Below are positions 1 through 12,500 of a DNA stretch of 64,000 nucleotides, in pieces. Each line of letters begins with the position of its first letter. Positions within the stretch are counted from its first letter, which is position 1. The position numbers and the translations under genes were made by a program. Source of the DNA: Actinostola sp. cb2023 (Eukaryota; Cnidaria; Anthozoa; Actiniaria; Actinostolidae); the NCBI GenBank assembly GCA_033675265.1, contig JAUJYZ010001135.1, forward strand, positions 201,001 to 265,000, written 5' to 3'. A model generated the notes under the pieces. That model saw nothing but the letters and a program-made list of their open reading frames with translations. It did no database searches and had not been told where the DNA came from.

Positions 1-695
1 TAATTACAATGCTTGGATGCGAGACTTCAAATTATGAACATTCTGATATTATTACATATATTCTGCGCCTGCGCAAATGGTTACCAAGCACGTCCCCAGG
101 TTCTTCTCCACTCTAAAAAAGAGAAGAGCCTGAGTACTAGGTTGATTGATATCTATGATTCTAAATGGAGTGAAAAGTTGCCTTGACGTATAATTCGGTT
201 TCCCGCCACAAAAGTATTTTGATCCACATAGCTATTTGGAATTAGAGAGATTAGAGGTGAAGGTTCCGGCCACTTTAATTTTATCTTGCCGTTGCGTGGC
301 GTGTGGCATTCGATCGCCTCTTATAATAGAATTCAGAAAGTATGGGGTATGAACCACATTTGACGGTTAAACAGAGCCTAACCATAAACCAGGAGTACGT
401 TTCTGCTTTCCTATTTCCCGTCCCGTCCTGTATCCTTTCAGCTTTAACATTTATCAGGAGCCCATAAGTAGGAGCATTCATGCCTCATATTGGGTCTATG
501 TCACGGCGTAAATCATGATATGCTAATTTGGTGAGGTTATGAGGGGGAGCATAACAAGCCAAAAATGAAACGAAAACTAAGAAAAGTTTCTGCAGTTTCA
601 AAATGTCAGTATCTTGCACTAGAGTGTTTTTGTATAATAAAGGATGCCTTCCCAGGCGTCACTTCATTTGTATTTTGAGATTCTAAACCCAAACC
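1..695. other. Non-coding stretch, mostly unexplained
   Basis: No exon or array is recognised here. The only notable item is a CAGGAGCCCA word near 459-468, which matches the terminus of the 1.4-kb element at 48488-49870 and may be a relic of that family. Confidence 0.4.
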
Positions 696-774
696 CAATC
701 TCGTCGCCAGACTGAGAGCCCACGTTCCTCTTCGTCAGTGACCAAGAGGAACGTGGGCTCTGGGGACGAAATTG
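696..774. mobile_element. Short hairpin transposon, CAATCTCGTC family
   Basis: The segment folds on itself: CAATCTCGTCGCCAGA at the left pairs with TCTGGGGACGAAATTG at the right, with a further inverted core around AACGTGGGCTCT. The ends match the elements at 38052-38952 and 45299-45355, which carry 9-bp target duplications. Here the flanks are only roughly duplicated, so the duplication is uncertain. Confidence 0.65.
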
Positions 775-867
775 AGTCCAAACCGTTATAAGCCCCAAAT
801 CCTGGCAACAGTTTTTCAGCTTACGAAATTATCATTATGTAAAGTGCATAGATATTTGTATTAGAGT

Positions 868-1940
868 CGTTTTCGTACGAGTGGGAAACCTACGGTACCG
901 TGACACTCAAATGGCTTCCTTTCTGAACCAATCAAAAAGCGTGCAGATACATCTCATCCAATCAAACTCTTTCAATACGGCACGGACGTACCGTGACACT
1001 CAAATGGCTTCCTTTCTGAACCAATCAAAAAGCGTGCAGATGCATCTCATCCAATCAAACTCTTTCAATACGGCACGGAACCGTGACACTCAAATGGCTT
1101 CCTTTCTGAACCAATCAAAAAGCGTGCAGATACATCTCATCCAATCAAACTCTTTCAATACGGCACGGACGTACCGTGACACTCAAATGGCTTCCTTTCT
1201 GAACCAATCAAAAAGCGTGCAGATGCATCTCATCCAATCAAACTCTTTCAATACGGCACGGAACCGTGACACTCAAATGGCTTCCTTTCTGAACCAATCA
1301 AAAAGCGTGCAGATGCATCTCATCCAATCAAACTCTTTCAATACGGCACGGTACCGTGGCACTCAAATGGCTTCCTTTCTGAACCAATCAAAAAGTGTGC
1401 AGATACATCTCATCCAATCAAACTCTTTCAATACGGCACGGACGTACCGTGACACTCAAATGGCTTCCTTTCTGAACCAATCAAAAAGCGTGCAGATGCA
1501 TCTCATCCAATCAAACTCTTTCAATACGGCACGGAACCGTGACACTCAAATGGCTTCCTTTCTGAACCAATCAAAAAGCGTGCAGATGCATCTCATCCAA
1601 TCAAACTCTTTCAATACGGCACGGTACCGTGGCACTCAAATGGCTTCCTTTCTGAACCAATCAAAAAGCGTGCAGATGCATCTCATCCAATCAAACTCTT
1701 TCAATACGGCACGGTACCGTGACACTCAAATGGCTTCCTTTCTGAACCAATCAAAAAGCGTGCAGATGTATCTCATCCAATCAGACTCTTTCAATACGGC
1801 ACGGTACCGTGACACTCAAATGGCTTCCTTTCTGAACCAATCAAAAAGCGTGCAGATGCATCTCATCCAATCAGACTCTTTCAATACGGCAAGGCGCGGT
1901 GCGGTGACGGTGCGGTAACTTTCCCACTCATACGAAAACG
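868..1940. mobile_element. Inverted-repeat element filled with a 90/93-bp satellite
   Basis: The left end CGTTTTCGTACGAGTGGGAAA (868-888) is inverted at 1920-1940 with few mismatches. Between them lie eleven copies of a unit starting CCGTGACACTCAAATGG. The early copies alternate 93 and 90 bp, depending on whether the junction reads ACGGACGTACC or ACGGAACC. Each unit holds two CCAATCA boxes. The same satellite with the same left end recurs at 42489-42950. Unit lengths divisible by three keep an ORF open through the array, but it is not a gene. Confidence 0.8.
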
Positions 1941-1946
1941 ATTCTA

Positions 1947-1980
1947 TATGCGCTATATAAATACATATTATTATTATTAA
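1947..1980 (+). mobile_element. LINE-type 3' tail remnant
   Basis: The sequence GCGCTATATAAATACAT followed by ATT repeats resembles the 3' ends of CR1/L2-like LINEs in invertebrates. It is only about 34 bp long, so this rests on the motif alone. Confidence 0.4.
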
Positions 1981-2049
1981 CTGTTCACCTTGCATGGAAT
2001 AAATTATCATGATAAAAAATAAGGATGATTGGCAAGCGTTAGTGGCGCC

Positions 2050-2228
2050 TAGCAAGCACAAGCGCAACCATAAGAAACTTGTGTGGTGTAAAACCGCGGG
2101 CGTAAAACCGGAATGACCAAAACATAAGCACACGCACAAGAAATTTAATCCGAAATTTTGATCCTTGTGTTTACGTTTGCGCTTATACTTATCATTGTGT
2201 TGGGCGCGGTTTCACAGTGAAATTAGGC
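2050..2228. repeat. Diverged hairpin of the 'CTTGTGCTTGCGCTTATG' family
   Basis: AGCAAGCACAAGCGC on the left, ACATAAGCACACGCACAAG mid-way, and TTACGTTTGCGCTTATACTT with TTTCACAGTGAAATTAGG on the right are diverged, partly inverted versions of the unit that forms the array at 11016-12600. Confidence 0.55.
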
Positions 2229-2239
2229 TTCTTGTGCTA

Positions 2240-2361
2240 CAGGCAGCCCAACCAATGCGCGCCTTTTTGATGGGTTTCCTGTGGCGCGCTCTACCACAGG
2301 AAACCCATCATAAAAGGCGAGCATTTTATTCATTCCTCAGAAGCAATGGTTGGGCTGCCTG
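2240..2361. mobile_element. Small inverted-repeat element, CAGGCAGCCCAACC ends
   Basis: The left end CAGGCAGCCCAACCAATGC is matched by GCAATGGTTGGGCTGCCTG on the right. Between them sits an internal palindrome, GATGGGTTTCCTGTGG with CCACAGGAAACCCATC. The ends and core match the larger element at 30412-32623, so this looks like an internally deleted relative. No clean target duplication was found. Confidence 0.7.
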
Positions 2362-2604
2362 TGCTTTGTCACTTGAGAAAACGCGCGCTTTTCAAACCTT
2401 GGAAATTCATTGGAAATTCGTTTTGGTTTTGGAGATTTCCAACGAATTTCCAATAATTTTCCAACGTTTGAAGAACGCTTTAGTTCCTGGTGACCACATG
2501 CAAGAAGCCGGCCAAATTCCTTGCATCAAACAAACGCTTATCAGGCCCGTAGCCAGTATGAGGCGAGCCGAGGCAGTTGCCTCGGTAAATAAAACATCGC
2601 TGAA

Positions 2605-2610
2605 TTTATT
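2605..2610 (-). promoter_or_regulatory. Candidate poly(A) signal of gene A
   Basis: TTTATT on the plus strand reads AATAAA on the minus strand, about 255 nt past the gene A stop. It is a plausible cleavage signal, but the hexamer is common in AT-rich DNA. Confidence 0.3.
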
Positions 2611-2865
2611 TATCTTCTAACTGAATTTTCAAAAAAGGCTGACTGTCCACTATGTGCAGCTTTAAAAAATTTGGCTGACTGACGAAAGTGCCTCGATCGG
2701 GAGATATTTTGGTCTGGCTACGGGCCTGCTTATCCAAAAACTACTTCCATTGATTCCTACCGCAATATCTTATCCTACCGTGCATCCTAGCTGTCCTTTT
2801 CAAAATGGCGGACGAAGAAATGGCGTCATAATATAACCGTGAAGCCTGGGTACTAGACCACGTAT

Positions 2866-3525
2866 TCATACAAATGTCGTATGCATCCATTCGTGTTTGT
2901 CGTTGTGAACGAACCCTTTCCGCCCACTCGCCACTAAGTTCGCCTCTTGGAATTTTTCTAGCAGATCTACGACTTCATCAGTGTGACCTTTACTTCTTAG
3001 GTCTTCTTTCCCGGGGAGTGTACCCGGGTTCTCCACCATTAAGTTTCTATCGGGTTTTTTAGTTCTTTTCCTGTCTACTTGGAATTTTTCTAGCAGCTCT
3101 ACGACTTCTCCACCAGTGTGGCCTTTACTTCTTAGGTCTTCTTCCCCGGGGAGTGTACCCGGGTTCTCCACCTTTAAATTTGTTTCGTTTTTTTTAGTTC
3201 TTTTCCTGTCTACTTGGAATTTTTCTAGCAGCTCTACGACTTCTCCACCAGTGTGGCCTTTACTTCTTAGGTCTTCTTCCCCGGGGAGTGTACCCGGCTT
3301 CTCCACCATCAATTTGTTTTCGGTGCTTTGAGTTCTTTTCCTGTCTACTTGCTGAGCTAAGAATCTCGTGTAAGGAGAGTGAGGGACTTGGATGTCACCG
3401 TAGTCCAGTAGAGTGTTTGTTGCTTGTAGTCGTGATTTAAGTGTGGAGTAAATGTTCTCTCTAGTTGGGATGCTCCTACGAGGGGAGACTTGCAGATGGT
3501 CTTGAGATCTCTCCTCTTGGAGATC
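2866..3525 (-). CDS. Gene A exon 13 (terminal, with 45-aa repeats)
   Basis: The acceptor TTTCTAG precedes GATCTCCAAGAG, and the frame is open for 219 codons to a TGA at 2866-2868. Three 135-bp units encode VE(K/N)PGTLPG(E/K)EDLRSKGHT...ELLEKFQ. The first two are nearly identical, which indicates recent duplication. The third has lost two residues and changes after EKFQ. Confidence 0.75.
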   Translation of the reverse strand, partial: DLQEERSQDHLQVSPRRSIPTRENIYSTLKSRLQATNTLLDYGDIQVPHSPYTRFLAQQVDRKRTQSTENKLMVEKPGTLPGEEDLRSKGHTGGEVVELLEKFQVDRKRTKKNETNLKVENPGTLPGEEDLRSKGHTGGEVVELLEKFQVDRKRTKKPDRNLMVENPGTLPGKEDLRSKGHTDEVVDLLEKFQEANLVASGRKGFVHNDKHEWMHTTFV

Positions 3526-6500
3526 CTAGAAAGATTAATTTACTAATTAGATTAGGCTTAATCCGAATGTGAAAAATATGGTGGCCACACATTTGACCCC
3601 AATCCTTAGTGAATATAATTACAGTTCTGCTCAGACGCGAAATCTACAAACTGCCTGTACATCACTCCGCAAAGGATCAAGGTTCCAGGGAGGGGGGGGG
3701 GGGGGAGCAAAGCAAAGGGGGGGGGGGGGGGGGGTAGGATAATCCTTGGTGAATATAATTACAGTGATTCTCCGACGCGACATCTAGAAACTGCCTGATA
3801 CAGTACTCCGCAAAGAAGCAGGACTAAAGAAAGAGAAAAGAGGGGCACTTCGAAGTCTATGTAAACCGGCAATAGAGTAGTTATATCAAGGGCCTAAAAT
3901 GCTGTGATGTTAGCCTGTGTAACCGGCCCTGGAGGGGATTTGGGGAGGGGGGGATTGGGGAGACGAGGAGGAGGAGGAGGAGGAGGAGGAGGAGGAGGAG
4001 GAGGAGGAGGAGGAGGAGGAGGAGGAGGAGAAGGAGGAGGAGGAGGAGGAGGAGGAGGAGGAGGAGGAGGGGAGACTTTATTGGTGAATTATAATAGTAG
4101 ATGGCGCCCTTAGTATGCGTCATATATCCCAAACCATAATTTTCTTACGATGTATTTAGACCTTACCTTCGGTAGATCGAGTGATAACTCTGTATGAATG
4201 AACAAAAGAATTCAGTTAAAATGTACTTACGCCAGTTAAGTTTTTATTTATTTATTTACTAAACTTCCACCATACAAAATAACAGAGAGAAAAAATGATA
4301 ATAAGATAATTATATAAGATGTATGGTGAGGGTCACACAACAGAGCTAGGCTCTACATTAAGTGCGCTCTGGTGAAACAAAAGAAAAGAAATCCAGAGTC
4401 CATGGATATATGGAGTTCTATGGATATAACTGGAATCCAGGCCCTCTCGATTTAGCCTCACACAGGAAGCCGTTCATAGCAAACCTAAACTTCGTGTAAC
4501 GTCTTGGGCACAGGCATCCGTTTCGAGTTTGTTTAGACACCGCTGTACTCCTTGACAAAAGACGCGTTTGCTCAGGCTTAGCCTCAATCCAGAGAATAAC
4601 CCGTGGAATTAAAAATGGTTTCTATTGTTGAATGTCAACACTTTTTCGCGTTCTCGTTGGTATTTGTGAATAATTTACACTGAATTGAGGCTTAGCCTGA
4701 GCAAATGCGTCTTTTGTCAAGGACAGCGGTTATCGCTTAAAGTGCAACTAATCCCTATGAGATTGTCTTAAAAATCTATTCAATATATGCTGAATAGTTG
4801 GTACGTGGGTTCAGTATTTTGTGATTTGAACCTTGCGTTTATGAGTTATAGAGGTTTGAAATCTCAATATGCAAATTTGATGACGTCTACTAAGGAATTT
4901 GCCATAACTTATTTAGAATTTTTCAAGAAGAACTTATTTTTTTGAAATGGGCAAAAAGGTACGTTATAAAATCATTTATAAAGACTGTGAAAATATTATG
5001 TAAATTTACAAATGTCAATAATCAGCACAAGGGCGTTTTTGTATAATATGATTCCTTAGTATTTGCATATTGAGATTTCAAACCTCTATAACTCATAAAC
5101 GCAAGGTTCAAATCACAAAATACTGAACCCACCAACTATTCAGCATTTATTGAATAGATTTTTAAGACAATGTCATAGGGGTTAGTTGCACTTTAACAAC
5201 TCGAAACTAGAGTATTCTTTCTTTCAAGGCCATTGTTCAACACGAAGTTCCGGTATAAAATGACACTACCACAGGAAGCCCATACAATTTATTTTTAACG
5301 GCAGAAGTCGATCGTTGGGTTGCCTGTGGTACTATCGCGCTCTACCACAGGAAGCCCACAAAACTTACCTCTTCTAAGAAGCGGACTTAGATCTTTCCTC
5401 TGCTCAACGCGGTGTCTAATAATCTGATACTGTTGTGGAAATTTCTTTTGTAAGTATTTGTCCGATTTTCTTTCCTGCCTCACAGACTAAACACAATGAA
5501 ATCATCAGTATTTAGAAAAAAAAGTGCCCGGCGTTCGTGAACATGCGTGTTATTCGCGTCTTTAGTGCGTTTTCTGTGCTTATCGTGCGTTATGCGTTCA
5601 TTGAGTTATGGGTGCTTGAGGGAGGTTGCGAGAGTAACCGCGAAAGAAACAAGACAAGCGTTCGTGAGCGTGTGCGCAATTCGCGTTTTTAGTGCGTTTT
5701 CTATGATTAACGTGCGTTGTGCTTTCATTGAGTTATGGGTGCTTGAGGGAGATGGCGAGACAACCGAGAAAGTGGAAACGTGCCCAGCGTTCGTGAATGT
5801 ACGTGCAATTGGCGATTTTAGTGCGTTCTCTGTGCTTAACGTGCGTTATGCGTCCATTGAGTTTATGGGTGCTCAGTGCCGAGGGAGGTTGTATTAGATG
5901 CATGAGGTCCGGAGTTCGTGAACATGCGTGCGATTCGCGATTTTAGTGCGTCCATTGAGTTATGGGAAGTTGGGATATGAACCGCGAAAGAAACACACTT
6001 CAGCCTCAACACGCGTTATATGGTAGCTACGTTATTGTTCTCTGGTAGCACATTACTACTAGATATATAGACCTCGATTCAGATCTGGTAAACTTGTTTT
6101 TTCAGTCGGGAATATTGGAATAGAAAGAACAAAGGTTTTCTGCTGGGTTTTTCTAACTTACCTGCGTTTCAATGTCCCAGTTTAGATTCTCTATCTTAGT
6201 GTTCGCGTTATGAACATCCTACATTAAGAAATAAAGCAATATTACAATAAATGAATGAGCGAACGAACGAAGGAGCAAAAAGAACGAACAAAAGAACTTG
6301 GTACTGTACTCTCCTCTAGAAGTTTTGAATTTGATTGTTGAAGTTAGTAATTGCCCTATACCACTATGACGTCAAATCAAAACAATCTATTGTTTAAACG
6401 CTAAGGATCATGGTCGCTAGAGGGGGAATAAAACAGCAGCAAAACACAAAGGTTTCCCAAATAAATGTTTTTTACAGACGGTCTGAAAGCGTTAAAAGTC

Positions 6501-9500
6501 ACCAAACACAGTACATATTGTGGGAAACATCCTACATAAGAAATAAAGCAATATTACAATAAATGAATATCTGCGAAACTAGCCAATTTGAAATCAAGCG
6601 AACCTCAGCAGAGCAGATTTAGTTCAAATTTCTATTGTTCTCCACGATTCTGTCCCCCTCATAAATAAGCCATTACGTCATAATGGTATAGGGCAATTGT
6701 TAAAGTGAATTTCGGAATTTCCGAACGAACTTCGGAACTTTCGAATCAACTTCGAAAATTCCGAACGAACTTCGTAAAGTTCCGAACCAAGTCGGAACAT
6801 CCGAAGGAACTTCCGAACGAACGTCGGAACTTCCGAACCATCTTCGGAACTTTCGAACCAACTTCGAAAATTCCGAACGAACTTCGAAAATTCCGAACCA
6901 ACTTAAAAAATTCTGAACCAACTTCGGAAATTTCGAACCAACTCCGGAAACTCCGAACCATCTTCGGAAATTCCGAACCAACTTCGGAAATTCCAAACCA
7001 ACTTCGGAACTTTGGAATGGACTTCGGAAATTCCGAACCAACTTCGGAAATTCCGAACCAACTTCGGAACTTCCAAACCAACTTCGGAACTTCCGAACCA
7101 ACTTCGGAACTTCTGAACCAACTTCGGAAATTCCGAACCAAATTCGGAACTTCCGAATCAACTTCGGAAAAAGAAGAGTATGTATCAATAAATTCATACC
7201 CTCGGTGTTACTAATATCTCTCTCTCCCTTGATCGTGACATCCTGGACAATTTCTGTGGCGTTGTCCCGGCAAATGATTTTAAATACGACTGTGAATCTG
7301 TGGTACTTGGTCGGTCAGGTGTGATTCTTAGCTCCCTGGGGGGCGACGACGAAAAGTTTACGCGAGATGTTGGATCTATTGAAGAGAACAGAAATGGTGT
7401 TGGATGCAAAAGGAAGTGACGTCGTTCCCGCGGTCTGTGGCGAATGTTGGAAGACTGGGTTCGAGTGTTTTGATTGGCTGAATTAGTTACAAGTTTTTGA
7501 AGGTGTGGAAATATCACTTGAATGGATTCAACGTTCTTTCTCCAGCACATTGGATATGCTATGCAGTTTTTAACTGAAATTGGTGATAATATATGAATTA
7601 TCTCAATGGTTATAACACTCGTACGAACTCAATCCTTCAATGCATTTGCCACAAACCAGGTCGTTCATGATTGGCTGATAATTCAAATCGCTCGCAAAAT
7701 TTAAACGATAACTCGATGGCGGTGGTGATGATGATGATGGTGATGATGATGATGGTGATGATGATTGATGATGATGGTGATGATGATGGTGGTGATGATG
7801 ATTGATGATGATGGTGATGATGATAGTGGTGATGGTGATAATGATGATGATATTGTATGATCATGTTTCTCGTCGCTAAAATGCTTACTTTCTTCCTTTT
7901 CCGTTACTATGGGAACATCATGCAATGGACTGTCAATCTGTTGACACAAAATTACAACGTTGACATATCACATGCATAAAGCGTTGGTCTTTAGTGGAGT
8001 TTTGAAATGAGAAGAAAAGAGGAAAGAAAGGAATAGAAAGAGAAAGAAAACCATATGAAAGGAAAGGATGCACCCACAATCTTCCAGAGGAAATGTTAAA
8101 ATGCAGGTGCGCGCATGCGTCGTTTCAGCCCTCTACTTTTAGATGTATTTTAGGTCAATATACCATTTTCTCACTCGCTCGACTGCCCTTCAAACAAAAG
8201 GACCAAGCTGAGGCTAACGTTGTAGCTCCAATCCATTGTACCATACCAAGAGACCATGAGGTCTCTTGACCATACTCAACGTTAGCCTCAACTTGGTCGA
8301 TTTGTTTGAAGGGCAGTCAAGCGAATGAGAAAATGGTATATTGCTTGATATCAAGCAGCTGTTAAAAGTCCTTGCATCTTCTCATTATTTACCTTCGACT
8401 GAGGGGCAAAACTGCTCCCATGTGGTATCAAGCAGAGAGTATTCCGTAATAAAAGGTGCAATAGGCGTTTCCCAAGATACAGTTGAGTGAATCATGTACT
8501 GGCCAAAGCCTCGGTTTCATTACTGTAGCTGTTTTTCTAAATGGTGTTATCATGTAAATTATATATTGTTTAATTAGCAACTTAGGTGCTTCATTGTCAA
8601 ATCGCCCAATAAAAGCCATCTTATCATTAATACAAATCTCAGTACACGATGGTATGCAATGAAACCGAGGCTTTGGCCAGTACAGGATTCACTCAACTAT
8701 ATCTTGGAAAAGGACTATTCAGCTGATGAAAATTCCTCACGTGACCGGAAATGACGTCTATAGGTTGATATCAAGCAATATATTTCACCTGTAAATGCTT
8801 GCGGTTTCTCTTTTCTTTTCTTGTAACGTCGTTCAGATCCACGAACGGTCGACCTGCGCGTCGTCCTGCCCGACCGCAACGAGCGTTTAACACCTGCAAA
8901 GACATTACGCAGTTTAAGGTGGCTCTATCGAAGTAAAGGCGCGCATGGGGTCTAAATCAATAAGTAACTTATACAATATGAGCGGCCGATCTGTATGGGA
9001 TTTATAAAGCAGTTTGGCCGAGAAAATCAAAGTTTATTGTTATTATTAAAGTTAAAATCTATGGAAATGAGAATGATTCTGTCTCCGATTTACAGCATCT
9101 GCCACGGTTATGAATTCTATTGTATTTTCCTCAAGAATCATTAACGAATTAGATAAATGCTTACAACTTCGCAAGCTTTTACTCAATTGATCTTCTTATA
9201 ACTGATGTACGTACCTTTTTATTCGAGTAATCCAGATGGACTGTTAGTTCAATTATCCGTTGCTGATGCCGACTGACCTGTCAATTACATCAACGAAACG
9301 TTGAACGAAACGTTAATATATTGAAACATTGGGATGACTTATGTAAAACCCTGAGGTTATCGCGTCAAATTAAGAGTGGATAGCACCAGGGATAGCACTA
9401 ACCGTTGGATAAATTATTATCCAGTACTGAGATATATTTATTGGATATCGTTATTTTCTTGTGCGCAAAAATCTTTCGTTATTTTCTTGAAAATCACGAA

Positions 9501-12500
9501 ATAATTTTCCGCACAAGAAAATAACGAAATAGTTTTGCGCACAAGAAAATAACGAAATAGTTTTGCGAACAAGAAAATAACGAAATGATTTTACGCACAA
9601 GAAAATAACAAAATAGTTTTGCGCACAAGAAAATAACGAAATAGTTTTGCGCACAAGACAATAACGAAATAGTTTTGCGCACAAGAAAATAACAAAATAG
9701 TTTTGCAAACAAGAAAATAACGAAATAGTTTTGCGCCCAAGAAAATAACGAAATAGTTTTGCGCATAAGAAAATAACGAAATAGTTTTGCGCACAAGAAA
9801 AGAACAAAATAGTTTTGCGCACAAGAAAATAACAAAATAATTTTGCGCACAAGAAAATAACGAAATAATTTTGCGCACAAGGAAATAACGAAATGATTTT
9901 ATACACAAGGAAATAACGAAATACTTTTGCGCACAAGAAAATAACGAAAAAATTTTGCGCACACGAAATATTTTGCGCAAAAGAAAATAGCGAAAGATTT
10001 TTGCGCACAAGAAAATAACGAAAGATACTTGCGCACAAGAAAATAGCGAAGGACTTCTGCGCGCAAGAAAATAACGAACTATTTTTGCGCACAAGAAAAT
10101 AACGAAAGATTTTTGCGCACAAGAAAATAACGAAATCATTTTGCGCACAAGGAAATAACGAAATACTTTTGCGCACAAGAAAATAACGAAAGATACTTGC
10201 GCTAAAGAAAATAGCGATGGACTTCTGCGCGCAAGAAAATAACGAACTATTTTTGCGCACAAGAAAATAACGAAAGATTTTTGCGCACAAGAAAATAACG
10301 AAATCATTTTGCGCACAAGGAAATAACGAAATACTTTTGCGCACAAGAAAATAACTAAAACTTTGTGCGCACAGTTACTTTCTTGTGCGCAAAAAATTTT
10401 TAGTTATTTTCTTGTGTGCAAAAATCTTTCGTTATTTTCTTGTGCGCAAAATTTTCTTGCGTGCAAAAATCTTACGTTATTGTGCATGCACAGTGCTTGA
10501 GTCGGGTCCATTTTCACAGGACAAGCAGCTTTAACATGCTTGCGCATGTGTCGCTATTGTAAACCAGGCTTGAACTACACTTACTAATTCTAATCGTGGT
10601 TGAAAATCGACAAAAAATGGCTGTTGTTCCCGCCATGATGGCGGCTGTGTTGGTTTCCTGCTGCCGAGGAGCGGCTTTAGAAGACCTTGCTGCAAAACAT
10701 AATGACTTATCTCAATAATAATAATAATAATAATAATAATAGATAGATAGTTTTATTAGTTAAATACTCTTGCAGCTGGATAGCTGAATTGTGTAAAAAC
10801 TTTACATAGAAATTACAATCGGTAAAAACACAATATTGCTATATAATAATAATAATAATAATAATAGTAATAATAATTACTTATCAAAATACAAATATAT
10901 ACAGGGGTTTGGAACCCTTTCACAGGATGCCTCACCCCCCTCTTCTTTCTTTCCCCCTCTCCCTCCCCTTAGGGCCAGGCTACCCAGGCTCAAGAATACG
11001 ATGCTTCAATCGTGTGAAAACTGGCCTGACGCAAGCCTAAGCACAAGCACAAAATAATGAAGTAACCTTGTGCTTATGCTTGCGTCAGGCCCGTTGTCAC
11101 AGTGAAATAAGGCCTCTTGTGCTTGTGCTTATGCTTGTGTCAGTCTGGTTTTCACAGTGAAATAAGTCCTCTTGTGCTTGCGCTTATGCTTGCGTCAGGC
11201 CCGTTGTCACAGTGAAATAAGGCCTCTTGTGCTTGCGCTTATGCTTGCGTCAAGCCTGTTTTCACGGTGAAATAAGTCCTCTTGTACTTGCGCTTATGCT
11301 TGCGTCAGGCCCGTTGTCACAGTGAAATAAGGCCTCTTGTGCTTGCGCTTATGCTTGCGTCAGGCCTGTTTTCACAGTGACATAAGACCTCTTGTGCTTG
11401 CGCTTATGCTTGTGTCAGTCCGGTTTTCACAGTGAAATAAGTCCTCTTTTGCTTGCGCTTATGCTTGCGTCAAGCCTGTTTTCACGGTGAAATAAGTCCT
11501 CTTGTACTTGCGCTTATGCTTGCGTCAGGCCCGTTTGTCACAGTGAAATAAGGCCTCTTGTACTTGCGCTTATGCTTGCGTCAGGCCCGTTGTCACAGTG
11601 AAATAAGGCCTCTTGTGCTTGCGCTTATGCTTGCGTCAGGCCCGTTTTCACAGTGAAATAAGGCCTCTTGTGATTGCGCTTATGCTTGCGTCAGGCCCGT
11701 TTTCACAGTGAAATAAGGCCTCTTGTGCTTGCGCTTATGCTTGTGTCAGGCCAGTTTTCACACAGTGACATAAGGCCTCTTGTGCTTGCGCTTATGCTTG
11801 CGTCAGGCCCGTTGTCACAGTGAAATAAGGCCTCTTGTGCTTGCGCTTATGCTTGTGTCAGGCCAGTTTTCACAGTGACATAAGGTCTCTTGTGCTTGCG
11901 CTTATGCTTGCGTCAGGCCCGTTTTCACAGTGAAATAAGGCCTCTTGTGCTTGCGCTTATGCTTGTGTCAGGCCAGTTTTCACAGTGACATAAGGCCTCT
12001 TGTGCTTGCGCTTATGCTTGCGTCAGGCCCGTTGTCACAGTGAAATAAGGCCTCTTGTGCTTGCGCTTATGCTTGTGTCAGGCCAGTTTTCACAGTGACA
12101 TAAGGTCTCTTGTGCTTGCGCTTATGCTTGCGTCAGGCCCGTTTTCACAGTGAAATAAGACCTCTTGTGCTTGCGCTTATGCTTGTGTCAGGCCAGTTTT
12201 CACAGTGACATAAGGCCTCTTGTGCTTGCGCTTATGCTTGCGTCAGGCCCGTTTTCACAGTGACATAAGACCTCTTGTGCTTGTGCTTATGCTTGCGTCA
12301 GGCCTGTTTTCACAGTGAAATAAGACCTCTTGTGCTTGCGCTTATGCTTGCGTCAGGCCTGTTTTCACAGTGAAATAAGACTTCTTGTGCTTGTGCTTAT
12401 GCTTGTGTCAGGCCCGTTGTCACAGTGAAATAAGGCCTCTTGTGCTTGCGCTTATGCTTGCGTCAGGCCTGTTTTCACAGTGAAATAAGGCCTCTTGTGC

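Noticed and set aside
881..1918. 345-codon plus-strand ORF with repeated TQMASFLNQSKSVQ
   Set aside because: It is the translation of the 90/93-bp satellite. It stays open only because the unit lengths are multiples of three. It has inverted-repeat borders and no gene signals.
6700..7214. Overlapping ORFs on both strands with RNFRSWFG or FRTNFG repeats
   Set aside because: The near-palindromic unit TTCCGAA/TTCGGAA leaves every frame open. It lies in an intron of gene A.
9451..10346. Minus-strand ORFs with [17 protein letters not shown] repeats
   Set aside because: Translation of the 28-30-bp array. Several frames are open over the same bases.
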